A stretch of DNA of 64,000 nucleotides from Pseudoneurospora amorphoporcata (Eukaryota; Ascomycota; Sordariomycetes; Sordariales; Sordariaceae). Both the position numbers and the translations under genes were made by a program. The notes under the pieces are model-generated. The model was given only the letters and a program-made list of their open reading frames with translations. It had not been told where the DNA came from and searched no databases. Below, piece by piece: positions 10,432 to 22,352 of the stretch (its first letter is position 1; each line of letters opens with the position of its first letter). The stretch lies in the NCBI GenBank assembly GCA_033297205.1, contig MU859189.1:36468-100467 (forward strand). Reading direction: 5' to 3'.

Positions 10432-12045
10432 TCAATGGTGAGCACCCTCCGATCCAGTTGATTGAGCAGGTGACGGAGTCGTCGTCGCCGGAAACGCGTC
10501 GTGGAGATCGTGCGGGTTCGGGTAGTGGGCTGCGGCCACACCAATGGCGACATAAACGATAACGCACAATATGCCCTCCAGGTAGTTGCTCTTCTGGTCC
10601 CTCAAGAAGTTTCCGACAGTCAAGATGGCGAGGATCAGCATAATCAGGTCGAAACTCTCAAAGTTGAAGCCCATGGGCTTGTCAAGTCCCCAACCGACAA
10701 TAACCACAAGGGGCCCGTTGAGCAGGGCGGTCTGCAGCGTTGAGCCCAGTACTGTCGATAGAGCGATGTTCATCTGGTTGTCGTACGCTTCGTCTACGGC
10801 CGTCAAGTGCTCCGCGGCCTTTTCGACAAGTGGAATCATGATCAAACCAACGAACGCATCGGAGATTCCGCGCTTCTCCACCACGAAGTGAATCTTTCCA
10901 ACGAGGGTAATGGCGATGATCGTGACAAGTGCGATGCCCACAGCCAATGCGATAATAGACTCGATCAAAGTGAGGCGATGACTGCGAAGCTCCTTATGCT
11001 TGTCGTCATCACGCTCGGCGTCGGCCTCGAAGATCGCGTCGTAGATACCGTGGTGGGTGCGCATCTGAAAGTAGACGTACACGAGATAGGCGATGATGAG
11101 CAAGACGGCGGTGCTACGCGAAATTTCGAGGGTTTTGCGCTTGAGTTCTCCCGTGTCGTAGCGGCCATAAAGGGCGTTGAAGAAGGCTGTAGGGACGGCT
11201 AGGCCGAATCCACTGTAGCAGAAGAAACGGTGAGCACTTCATTCTTCTCTTAACACGAGGGGTATAATGTGATAGACGTGAAAACTTACGCAGTCAACAA
11301 CAATCCGCTACCGGCTTCGCTGACGATTTCACTGAAGTGCGTCTCCTCGCGCTTGAAACCAGCGGCAACGAAGCAGAAACCTAGACAGAGCAGCATCGTA
11401 GCAAGGATCGAACCTAGGATCGCAGCCCTGATGACCTGGGTATGATCCACCGGCGAATTTTCGTCGTACTGTTTCACCAGGACTATAAACATGATAATCT
11501 CGACGAGTGAACCAAAACTAGTGGTCATAGACTTAGAAACATAATCCATTTTGCAAGCGGAAGGGAAAGGGAGATACTCACGTCGTCTCTGCCAACACAC
11601 CAAAGACGTGCGGAACCTTCTTCGCCAAATTCTGGCCCGCAAACCCAACCAAATTCGCACAAGGTACCATGGCAATGTATGCCAGAATGAAAATCGCCAG
11701 GTCTTGGTGAGGAGCGGCATACCGGACCGCAATGGCAGCGGGCACCACGGGCCATAGCACGTTGACGATGCGAGACGCCAGCGAGGACGAACGGAATACG
11801 ATGCGGAAGAAGTGCCACGGGTGGATGCCGGACCGGCCACTTTCGCCTTCTTCGCGAACCGGGAACCATGACTTTGGGGCCGGTGGGTGGTGGTGATGGT
11901 GGTGGTGGCGATGATGGCCGTGGCCATTTGTTGCGATGGGATCAGAATGGACGGGAAGCACGTCTCCAAAGTTGGCGTTTCTCTCATCTGAATCACGTTC
12001 GGCGGCGCGCTTTTCTCGCGCCGCTGCGTGGTAGGGCGTCACCAT
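10432..12045 (-). CDS. CAX-family cation/proton exchanger (Vcx1/Vnx1-like) with divergent motifs
   Basis: Exons 12045-11582, 11517-11290 and 11212-10432 give 490 aa. Introns have donors GTGAGT and GTAAGT and acceptors ACTAG and TACAG; the joins restore AETTFGSLVEIIMF and LLTAGFGLAVP. A cytosolic N-terminus with a His-rich cluster (about residues 45-55) precedes around ten membrane helices split by the acidic loop DAIFEADAERDDDKHKEL. Family exchangers move Ca2+ or other cations into the vacuole against H+. The helix motifs normally reading GNAxEL and GNAAEH appear as FGSLVEI and VEKAAEH, while GLIMIPL, LGSTLQTALL and VIVGW still mark the family. Both conserved Asn are thus missing, so ion specificity may differ. 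ATG at 12045 (AACATGG context) is used; the upstream open frame begins with TTG. Confidence 0.88.
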
Positions 12046-13772
12046 GTTGCGTTTTTGTGGGTGTAATATGGGTCGTACACAGCTGAGATGTGTCGTGGGT
12101 GTTTTATGGGCCAAGGTTGAGTTGTAGGCAGGTGGCTTCCCGGCAGCGCGCCTCCTGTATCAGAGATACTTGTTTGCGGTTGCTCGTTCCAAAGAGCGGT
12201 ATCCCACCCCAAATACTGTCGTTTGCTCAAGATCGACGAAATGATGTATTCCAGCAGGGACGACTTATAAACAGAGGTTCAGGTGGGAAGAGAGAGAAAA
12301 GAGCTCAGTCCGCAAGCCACTAGGTGAAGGCGGTCAGGACTGGATTAGGTAGGCGTCACGACCTGACCAAAGCTCAGGTGGAGCAGCATGTAAGACAGAA
12401 AAAACGACGAGTATGTACGAGGATAGGCAGGACTCTATGATAGGAAGATGTCCGGAGAAAAATAAACACGACAGAAGGTTTGTAAGACGAAGAGGAGGAG
12501 AAAAAGATTATGAAGATGTGTGAGCATCCGCCGCGTTCGCCTCACTCATCAATCGCAGGGTTCCTCAAGGATGTCTGGCAACCGGCTTGACAACCAAGGG
12601 TGGCCTCCGTCACAAACCCGACGCTCATCCCGTCCTCCTCCAATTGCCCATGGGCGCTGTCAGAAAGAACGGGTTTATCGTGGGTCGAGATTTGAGGTGT
12701 CGATGCAGGAGCCACCCTCTGTGCCTCTCTTCCTCACACACCAGGGGACCCTTAGCCAAGCGCCAAGAAGCCATTCGTGCAGAAACAACTGGCTTGGCCT
12801 TGGCGATCTTGGCTCCTCCGACGTCGAGTTTCAGGTCAAACGGGGGAGTCAACTGGGGGTTGGGGTGTTTGGTGGTGAACGGAGTTCGGACTGGAGGACT
12901 GGGAGTGCCCAGTTATAACTGAGGATCCAAACGAATGCGTTCCCATTCGCCCAGCCTTCCATCGCTAGCTTCGAGGGGCTTCGAGCTCGGCCGCGAATGT
13001 ACCGGTAGTCTAACGAGTGTGACATCGTTGGGTATCTGCAGATTGTCTCTTCTTGATGTCATTTGGTAAATCGAGAGACAGATCCGAGTGCCGAAAAGCT
13101 TGAAGACGCTTCCGTGTGATCGGAGGCAAGCCGGTACGTGTACATACTGTACTTTGCTTTGGTGGATGCCGAGGTGGCAAAGAACTCGAGAAAAGTCAAT
13201 GATCGCCGCTAAATAAACATCCCGGTGGATCTCTTCCAAAACGCCGCCCAACCCCGGGAATGAGACGAAGTTAACCGCTGCACAGCCCGCCGCGTGGGAC
13301 CCGGGGGTGAGACGCGAGATTATAGTCTGAAGATCTCAAAAATAACCAGGACCGTAGCATTGGCCGAGTAAACGCCATCCAGAAACAGAAGCCACGACAA
13401 CAAAGATGGAAGATTTTGGCAAGAAACGTTGAAGCAGTCATCATGTGCCAAGGCGGATCTTATCACCTTTGCCCAATGCCAATGGCGGGTGGCTTTTTTG
13501 CTTGTCAGCCAAAGATTCTTGGAAAAGCTTGTTCTCTCGTTTTCTTCGTGGAACGTTTGGCGTGGAATGTGTTTCAGGAGCATGAAGGCACCCTCTTGCT
13601 TCATTCCGATACCCTCATTCGGGACCGAACACCACGTGCATGAGCTTGGAGAAATCATTCGCTTGGGGAAAAAATAAGCATAAAGTTCCATATGGGGGTA
13701 AGCCGGGATCCGTAACCTCGAACCAGGAAACCTAAACAAAAAGAAGCCTTCCAATTCGCATCACATCGTCAA
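12046..13772. other. Intergenic region between hrq1 and the exchanger gene
   Basis: 1.7 kb with several overlapping ORFs under 145 codons on both strands, none with a recognisable domain. Expected to hold the hrq1 terminator and the exchanger promoter. Confidence 0.55.
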
Positions 13773-16700
13773 TCATGAACCATACTCTTCCTCATCATCA
13801 TCCTGCTCATCCTTGGCCTGAATCTCAATCTCCTCGCCCGCAAGCCCGATGATCCTGACCGTCTTCCTGTTCCGCGGCGGCACCGGTTTCGCCAAAACAA
13901 CCGTCTGCACGCCAGCCGGACTGGCTTCCTCGGGCCCCATCGGCAAGCTCTCAACATCAATCTCCTCATTCAACAGACTCTTAAGAATCACCTCCGCGCC
14001 CGCCTTGCTGATGACCGAATTAGCCTCCTTGCAGAGTTCCGAGCACACGCACTCAATGCAGCCATCGCGGCACTGACACGCCAACACCCGACCAAGCGCC
14101 TTCCTGAGCAACACGTCGATGAACTCAAACGCCTTGGTGTTGATGCCCGACCCGCCTGCGCCTCCCTTTGCGTCGTAAAAGGTCAAGCGAGCCGGCCGCT
14201 TCCGCTGCGTCTCCCGCCGGGCGAACTCCTTGAGGTGGTTCTTGCACTCGGTGCGCACGTCGCCCGGCATGCTCATGACAAAGTTGGGCATGAGACTCAT
14301 GATGGCGTGCTGGGCGGCGTGGATGGCGCCGCCGACGTGGAGGCGTCGCGATACGAGGATCTCGAGCGCGAGGCGAGGCACGTCGAGCCAGGTGCCCTTG
14401 CTGTAGCGGATGACGGGCGGGTTGTCGACTTGGATGGCGTCGAGAATCCGGTTCTTCTTGTCGACTTTGAAGTAGCCGAAGACGACTTGGGTGATTTTGA
14501 TGGCGCCGTGGTAGGCAAGAGATTTCGAGCCGGTGATGCGCCGGATGGCTTCTGTCTCTATCGGGTCGATATCTGTGTAGTCCCGCTGCTCGGTCGTCCA
14601 GTCCACCTGGACCTTCTCGACTCGCGCCATCTTTTTGTCGGGATTGAAGTCCCGGACGAGGTAGGTGTTGCCCTGGTGTAGGAATATGGCTCCGTCGTAG
14701 ATGGTGAAGGTCGCTCGGGATGCCTCCAACTCTTCTAGGACAACGTTCCGGTTGTTTGTAATGTCGATGACGGCGAAGTGGTCTTCCTCGGTGTCGCGTA
14801 TTGATACAAACTGCGATGGCTTGGGTCGAAACCTGTCATGGCAATGGTAAAAGCCCCGGTCACCCTTGAGCAGCCGCTCCTCGCAAATTGTTGCGAGATC
14901 TTCGCCAAAGTATTTGGAATCCTTAGCCGGCAGTATTGGCATTTCGTATGCCGCGCATTGGATATGGCCTTCCTTGACCAACATATTCTCCAAGTCCACT
15001 TGAAGCTCACAGTTGGGTTTTGTGAAGAGTTCATCCGGATTTTGCATGTAATACTGGTCAGTTGCGAAACTGTCCCCAACCAAGATTGACAGAGAATCTC
15101 TGTTCCGCCGGCCAGCTCTGCCACTCTGCTGTCTGAGGTTCGCTATTGTGTAGGGAAACCCCCAAGTCATGACGCAGTCCAAAGTGCCGATGTCAACGCC
15201 AAGCTCGAGAGCAGTGGTCGCGACGATGCCCATGAGCTTACCCTCAAACATTTCAGTCTCGATTTGCCGTCTGTCTTGGGCCGTGTAACCGCCGCGGTAC
15301 CCCATTACTCGATTGATGCATTCAGAGCGGCCTCTGTGTTCCAGTTCCTGTTTGATTGCATTGACCAATTTTTCGCAATGCTCGCGTACGCGACAAAATG
15401 CGATGACACGGACACCACGGAGGATGAGTTCGCAAAACAGACGAGAACACTCAAACTTGGCATTACCACGTCCACTGGACGGATCTCCTGGGTCTTTGTA
15501 CGGAGTGTTCCAGCAGAGGAACTCCTTGCGACCCGATGGAGAGCCGTCAAAGTCGATGAGCTTGACATCTTCAACGCCGAATATGGTAGTGAAATGCTCC
15601 TTTGGGTTGGCCACGGTTGCTGAACACGATATAAACTGAACATGCGTATTCCCAACTGCTGCGCATATTCTGCGCAATCGTCTCATGATCAAGGCGACAT
15701 GTGAACCCATTAGGCCGTTGTAATAGTGCAGTTCATCCACTATCGGAGCGAAGAACAATTAGCTTAGAGATCCCATTTCCGCAGCCGGCTGAGGAGTTGA
15801 ACGGTAGGTCTCACTCACCAACAACATATTTCAGGTTCTGCAGAAATGTCCTCCACCTTTCCTCCTGAGGTAAAATCGTGATATGTAACATATCAGGGTT
15901 TGTGAATATGATGCGTCCATCATCGCGGATAATATTCCTGTCATGCATCGGCGTATCACCGTCAAAGGTTTCAACGAGCATCTCTTCCAGTCCAGGCATG
16001 AACTTCATCACTTCCTTCAGGCTCCGCTTCTGGTCTTGCGCAAGCGCCTTGGTCGGGAAGATGTACATGGCTCGCGTATTCCAGTCCTGTTCAAGGGCAT
16101 GTATAACTGGCAACTGGTAGATGAGAGATTTTCCCGAGCTGGTGGACGTGGACACCACCACATGATGCCCGTCGTGTAGAGCGTTTATGGCATCAGCTTG
16201 ATGTGCATAAAACTGGGTAATCCCCTTGGTGTTGTAGAGGGCGTTAACCAAGTCTTGGCTGAGCAAAAAGTTGAGATAGCCGTGAACAGGCTCCTGTTCA
16301 TCGAACACTCGATGGCCATCGGGAACTATCTGACCAGTGTACCATGGACTATCCTTCAGCTCTTGTACGATTTCCGGGATGCTTTTCCTTTCCTTCGGGA
16401 TACTCGCGGGTAAGGTACTAGATTTCGGCTGAGGGGTTGAGTCCCTTGGTGCTGAAGGCCGAGGAATGAAGGATTCGGACTCGCTTCTGAGTGCCAATTC
16501 CGGATCTAGACTTTCTGCAGCACAGCGGTTCAAGAAGATGTTGACTGCATTGGCGAACTTGATGTTCCTCTTTTCTATTAGTGCTGTCATTTGCTTCTGA
16601 CTATACACGGGCAATTTGACATCCTCATGTCGAAGCCTGCGAGTTGGCTTGGTCGGGTCTCCTGTTTTCTTGTCCTGGACTTGTCTCTTGAGATCTTCGT

Positions 16701-17382
16701 CAATGAACTCAAAATAGAGGACCTCCCGTCCAGATTCAGACTCCTGTTCATCTTCTCTGGTTCGGTACGGGTCAGCGTCCCCTAGGCCTTCTAAACCAGT
16801 CATACCGCCAACCGACGCGTCGGGGGCAAATGACTGAGATGACTTCCCAGTATACCTTCCAGCCTTGAAGGTATCGTCCTTGTCGGCACCCCTTGCATCA
16901 AGCTGTAGCATTAGCTCGTCGACATAGGCGAAGTGGATGCCCCCCGGACGTAAAGCTACAATTGCGACTACATCGTCAACCGTCAAAGAGCGATTCGTGT
17001 GAGACTCAACCGTGGATCGTATCGTCTCAAACGTGGTCGCCAGGTGCTTTCGCGTAGAGCAAAAGGTGTAGACGAGGTTCAACGCCCTGTGCGTCTTCTC
17101 GAGTTCCTTGAACCAAAATGGCCATTCGATATCGCTTTCGACAACGGTAGGCTCGGCGACAAGTTTAGGGGGACGACCTCTCAGCTTCTTTGGCTGCGTT
17201 GTTGCTTGACCAGTATCAAAACTGCCCGAACTCTGCGGGGAGTTGTGGCTAGGATTTCTAGCGGAAGAGGCATCGTGCCCAGGCTCTATCGACGCTTTGG
17301 GTTCGGTGGACGCGCGTTTACGCTTGAGCGATTTCAGTGGATCAGTAGTTGTAGCGTCGGCGCTATGGTGGCTGGAAGTCAT
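13773..17382 (-). CDS. hrq1: HRQ1 family DNA helicase (RecQ4-like)
   Basis: Exons 17382-15819 and 15739-13773 give 1176 aa. The intron (donor GTGAGT, acceptor CGATAG) joins KYVV to VDELHYYNG, restoring Walker B exactly. A basic N-terminal tail with KKLRGRPPK, an AT-hook-like element, precedes the helicase core: TSTSSGKSLIYQ Walker A (about 415), DELH (about 522), SCSATVANP motif III, GVDIGTLDCV, and QQSGRAGRRNR motif VI (about 730). The C-terminus has the HRQ1-type cysteine cluster CQCRDGCIECVCSELC (about 1079) of the DUF1998 zinc-binding region. Hrq1 is a 3'-5' helicase linked in yeast to crosslink repair and telomere maintenance. The frame runs upstream to a GTG at 17409, but 17382 is the first ATG. 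A divergent esterase gene lies 1.4 kb away. Confidence 0.93.
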
Positions 17383-17664
17383 GATTTTCGTGGTTTTAAT
17401 GCGTTCCACCTCTGTTTAAACCGTTCGATGCCGTGGTCTGGTCTGGGCGACATTAAGGTGGATGTGTTGATTACCATCGGCCTCGGAGGTTATGTTCATG
17501 TGGAAAGAGCGGGCATCAAAGACGAGGGAAGAGCAGTCATGTTTGCGAGGGAAGTCGCGTGTGGCGACCTGTGCTTGCCATTGAAGATCATTGTTTGTCC
17601 TCGATGACGGCGCGAAAGAAGCGGGACAGCACGTGTCCCTCCTCTAAATACCCGAGCTTGTTAC

Positions 17665-17676
17665 AGGGTTAGGGTT
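17665..17676. promoter_or_regulatory. Telomere-like AGGGTTAGGGTT motif upstream of hrq1
   Basis: This 12-bp tandem of TTAGGG units lies about 285 bp upstream of the hrq1 ATG. It is identical to the motif at 10031 and reads AACCCTAACCCT in the gene's sense. Regulatory function is inferred from recurrence only. Confidence 0.4.
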
Positions 17677-18653
17677 CGGTTCGATATAACTCCTTTCGTC
17701 CCCTCACAGGCCAAGGGGTTTTGTTCCACAATCAACCCACTTCTTCAAAGTGGCCAAGATAAAGAGATCATGCTCATCACGACGAGCAAGCCTCTTTACC
17801 ATCGTTGTCCCTCCTGAACTGGTGAATACTTGCGAAAACCTTCACAACATGCAATCGCCATCAGATGCGGAGGTTCCCATGACATCTCATTGGTCAATCC
17901 AGGGAACCCGCAGAGCAACATCTTCCCGAGCAACCGTCTCTCGTCTGTGCCGACCTCGACTTTACACCGACTCCGGCTTCTCGGATCGAAAGCTAGAAAC
18001 GGAAGTCGTGAGCCGGCAGCGAGCCATGCACAAGCGGGCAAGCCGCACCCAACACCCAAGGTCGATTGCAACATTGGCCGGGATGGGGCTCGGAGAAAGT
18101 TCTTCTCGTCCCGCCCCGTCTTCGAGAACTTTTCTCTTTTCGGGCCTCCCCCGCCACTGGGCGTTAACTCTGGTGAACAGCAGCTTTGTTTGGTGAACGC
18201 TGTTTGTAATAGACGCAGCCAAGCAGCTCCGGAGGCACAACTCTGTCATGCAACATTCGCGGCACCTTTTCTGCTGTGCCTTGCTTCAGATTACCCATTA
18301 GCCTAACGAGCCTCTTTGGGTATTTAATGCTACACAGACCCAAGGGAAAGGCAACTCTGCCTGTAGAAGGGCACCGAACCGACCCAGGTTCTCGCCTCAA
18401 GACCTCAAGTGAGATGGAAGGGCGTACAAGTGGAAATGGTCCGGCCAGTCTGTCCCTCCCACCCATGTGGATGTTTCTTCTTGGTCTGCTACCACCTAAA
18501 CCCCCTGATCTCGCAGCTGTTGATGCAGACGGCAAATAGCCTACTGCAGGCTATCCGTTACTGGACTAACCTTTTCTTTGGGTGAATCGATTATGCGCAT
18601 CATATTGTTACACGAGACGTCCACGCCATCGCAAGCCTGCCGAGTCTTGGGTG

Positions 18654-18660
18654 TATATAA
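18654..18660 (+). promoter_or_regulatory. TATA box of the GDSL esterase gene
   Basis: TATATAA lies 130 bp upstream of the esterase ATG and is followed by a CT-rich leader (18740-18788). Spacing suits a strong, regulated promoter. Confidence 0.55.
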
Positions 18661-18789
18661 CTTCTCGGCGTCTCGCCGTCACTTGGAGCTCGGCCATGTT
18701 GATGAGTCGCAAGTGAAAGTTCAACTTTAGCTCTTCCATATCCAACTCTCCAAGAGCTTCCAAGTCCTCTCCAGTCTCTTCTCTTCACC

Positions 18790-19959
18790 ATGTTGTTCTC
18801 CATGCTCCTGGCCGGCGCCTCCTTGGCTGCCTCTGCCTCTGTTGCTGCTAAGCCCACCAACAAGCCCTTTGACTTTCTTGTGACCTTTGGCGACAGCTAC
18901 ACGGACAACGGCCGTTTGGGATACTATATCGGCAATGGAGGCAACCCTCCTCCGGCCGGTCAGCTTCACGGCGAGGGCGACGTGACCGCCAGCGGTGGTC
19001 TGACCTGGACCCAGTATGCCAGCAGGCAAGTTGGGGCCAAGCTTGTCGACTACGCCGTCAGCGGCGCAACCTGCTCCAACCAGGTCATCTCGCGGTACTT
19101 CAGCGCCATCAACAGGGACTTCCCGGCTGTCTTGGATGACGAGCTTCCTTCTTTCGTCGCCGATACTGCCTATACGTCCATTTTCCCCAACAGGACCGCC
19201 GACAACACCGTCTACGCCCTTTGGATCGGAACCAACGATCTCGGTGGCGATGCCTTCCTGACCGAGAACCAGCGTCCCGGCAAGACCCTTACCGACTTCT
19301 CCGAGTGCATCTGGACCGCTTTCGACACCATCTACAAGTCTGGCGGTCGTCGTTTCGTCCTGTTGAACTTGGCGCCTTTGCACCTGGCGCCTCTCTATGC
19401 CACGCTTGAGAACGGTGGCTTCTCGGGAGCCAGCCAGTTCTGGGCCGGCAAGTCGCAGTACAACGTCACGGAGAGGAGCGAGAAGATCAAGGAGTACAGC
19501 ACCACCCTCAACACCGTCTTCAGCTACGGCGCTGCCGTCAACACCAGGCTCAAGTCGCGCTGGCCCAAGGCTACCTTTGATCTCTTTGACGTCCACAGCC
19601 TCTTGACTGACGTCCACGAGAACCCGGCCGCGTATCTGGACGCTCCTCACAACAGCACCGGATACTTCCACCACTGCTCGGCTTCCGGTGGCGACTGCGT
19701 TGACCAGACCAGCCTTGGCCCGTTGAGCGGTTTCATGTGGTACGACGAGTTGCACCCTTCCACCAAGACCGGTATGTTTTCTCCCGTTTCCATGAGTTTA
19801 TATTTCTAGCTTGCCATCACCCCATCACCTTGTTGCTGTGTTGTCGGGTCCAAACATGTGAAATTTGCTGACAAGGATATGCCAGATTCCGTCATTGCTA
19901 AGCACTTCCTCGATGTCGTTGCTGGGCAGTCCAACTATGGCACTCGCTATTACGACTAA
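18790..19959 (+). CDS. Secreted GDSL/SGNH esterase (CE16-type acetylesterase)
   Basis: Exons 18790-19771 and 19886-19959 give 351 aa. The intron (donor GTATGT, branch TTGCTGAC, acceptor GCCAG) joins HPSTKT to DSVIAKHFLD. A signal peptide (MLFSMLLAGASLAASASVAA) ends near residue 20. Catalytic blocks are FGDSYTDNG (Ser36), the GTND oxyanion block (WIGTNDLGG), and YDELHPS with Asp319 and His322. Several N-x-S/T sites suit a glycosylated extracellular enzyme. CE16 enzymes remove acetyl groups from plant-wall sugars or oligosaccharides, so a role in plant biomass use is likely; the exact substrate is unknown. Usage is strongly biased toward C-ending codons, as in highly expressed Neurospora genes. 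Confidence 0.92.
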
Positions 19960-22050
19960 GCCGTCAAAGTCGAAGATGGGAGGGTGTTGGTAACGAGAAA
20001 GGAGCGAAATAGAATATAAATAATGTCAAACCTCCCTTTCCGACAGCTGTGTTCCAAGCTCTTTGTGATGGAAATGCAAGGTGTTGTCGTGCAATGTAAT
20101 TTACGATCGCTGTCTGCAAACCGGCATTATCAAGCATGAAGATACAGGACGGCGGAGCGGGCTTTTGTCCGCCGCGCACATCTATGCAACCACAGAGACG
20201 AGCGAATGGCATGGCTTCGCAGCTCGCACATCATGTCTGGCTTGCATTTTGCTCGACCTCCACAGAACTTTTGCATCCCGGTCGCTTCCGGCCAATCCAC
20301 CCCACTTGCAAAGGGCGCTTCTCCCCATAAGGCTAGCGTCTCGGTGGTCACAGTCACGCAGGCCAGCAGGAACCCACTCACACCCGCTTTTCGTCTTTGC
20401 AATTTTGCATTCGGCCACATTGGCCCTCGTGGCATTTTCGCACGACCTCCCGTGCCTCCGCGCAGAGTCGCAGAAGTCGCTTCTCTGCCACAAATCCTCG
20501 CTCGTTTTTCCACTCTTCCCAACGCCCGCCCTACCGGTGCCTGTTGAGCCTGTCTACCGCACCTGCGCACACCAAACTCGGTCAACATTGCCAGCAACTA
20601 CCTGTAGCAATCGCCGTCCGCCAATACAGCATTACATACACATTACATACGGAAACCCTACGCACATTGTACCGCTCAGGCTCCAGCCTCCAGCTACCTA
20701 ACAGACTTCTGTCCCTCGGCCCGATCCCGTCCAGTATCCATCACGTCAGCCAGGCATCTCGTCTCGTCTCAATCTGTAGCCCTCACCTCGGCTCAGGGTT
20801 CCGGATCGGTCCCCCTTTCAGACCCAGCTTTCCAGGGCTGCCCTTCTTCATCTCATCCCATCCCTTTTAACCCCCCCATCTGTCCTGGGTAGGGCTGGGC
20901 GGCTTGTGAGAGACAGACCCTGCGTCACCCTGCCTTATCTACTTTATACTTCCGGTCTCATTATCGGCATTCCCTTGCTGCTGTTGGGGAGTTTGTGTCC
21001 ATCTCCATTCGATCGTGACCAACTGACTGGACACTCGCACGCACAGTCTCGTCACTTGGCTGTCTGCACTAGGTATCAGTCCCCGGTAACTTTACCCCGT
21101 ACTGCATCCCGTCGTGGTGTGCCTCGCTGCCGGGTGCCACCTGTCTGGACCCCAGATCCATCAAAGAAAACCTTCCAGACGTTGGATAGTCTGTCTTTCT
21201 ACCTACACCCCCCACGTCGTACCTCTCAGAGCCGTACGTACAGGTACCCTACTTGTACATCCGAACCTCCTCCCTAACCTTCTAACAAAGGGCAGCGTAC
21301 TTTGGGCGTCAAGTCAGGTACTTCAGGATACCTCTCCCAGGATACACTATCTGAGGTGACCCTCACACCCTTACACATCCGTCACACCGTATCAATTCCG
21401 CCCCACGCGCCGTTCTGTCCCGTACAGAATAACAGAGCAAGACGTGCGGTGATAGAGAAAAGAGTCTGCGTGGTGTGTGGTGGTGAATCCTGCTGAGGCG
21501 ATCCGGAAGCAGGAACCACCAAATATCGGCCAACATTGGGGTCTCATCCCAAGTCAAGATTGGGCTGAAGCAACCCGACACATCCCTGGTTGCCTCATAC
21601 ATAACGCCCGGTTCCATCCCATCCTCAAACGTGCCTGGGCACGTAGGTACCTTGCAGCCTACAGATATCTGAAGCGCCGTGCCTATAGTATCTGGCTTTA
21701 CAAGTTTGACGGCGGGAAAAGACCAAGGACAAGACGAAACTTTAGTCAGTGTCACCCCAGTTACAGAAGAACCGACTGCCGAACGCCTGGAACAGCGCCG
21801 TCGAACAAGTCTGTGGGCGCTAACAACCCACGAACAGGGGACAAACAGGCTCCTTGTTGGTTGGCTGTTGCGTTAGGCTGGATTCATTTTGTCGATTGAT
21901 GGCCTTACCCCTTCCCCACATCTGAATTGGCAGCCGCAAGACCTACCTGATCGAGGTGATCCACGCCCACCACCTCAGCACGCACGACGTTGCTGTTGTC
22001 ATCCGCTCCCTTGGCGCTCCAGTTGATCCGTCAACGATAAATCATAAGCC
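19960..22050. other. Intergenic region and probable long leader of the Snf11-like gene
   Basis: 2.1 kb without a supported protein. From about 20400 to 21400 the plus strand is strikingly pyrimidine-rich, typical of fungal promoters and leaders. Many short upstream ATGs occur if transcription begins this far out. ORFs of up to 206 codons here look low-complexity and spurious. Confidence 0.5.
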
Positions 22051-22314
22051 ATGTACCAACCCCAATACGGCTACAACCTCAATCCCGCCGGTGGCGCGGG
22101 AGCTGGTAATTCAGCCTTCAACGGCGCCCCACCTCTACAGAACCCTCAGAACTCTCATGTCCCTCAGGTATCTCAGGCGCCTCACTTGCAGCCCAGTCCC
22201 AGTCGTGGGCCGTCCCCGAGCCAGCAGCAGCGTCATCAGCAGATGATGTATAATGGCCAGCAGCAGCAGCAGCAGCAGCCCGGGCAGCAACACCATCCAG
22301 GCCAGCAGCAAACG

Positions 22315-22352
<38 letters not shown>

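Larger units (their letters stand above)
17383..18789. other. Divergent intergenic region (hrq1 / GDSL esterase)
   Basis: 1.4 kb with no supported gene. It contains the telomere-like motif and the TATA box listed separately. Short overlapping ORFs at 17750-18540 have no family resemblance. Confidence 0.55.

Noticed and set aside
12046..13772. Several 60-145 codon ORFs between hrq1 and the exchanger gene
   Set aside because: They overlap on both strands, have no domains and no believable splice joins.
18727..19755. 342-codon ORF on the minus strand
   Set aside because: It is antisense to the GDSL esterase exon; open because of C-ending codon bias in the real gene. No family resemblance.
20081..20701. 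206-codon plus-strand ORF
   Set aside because: Lies in pyrimidine-rich leader DNA; composition (Leu/Pro/Ser/His) follows base bias and no domain is seen.
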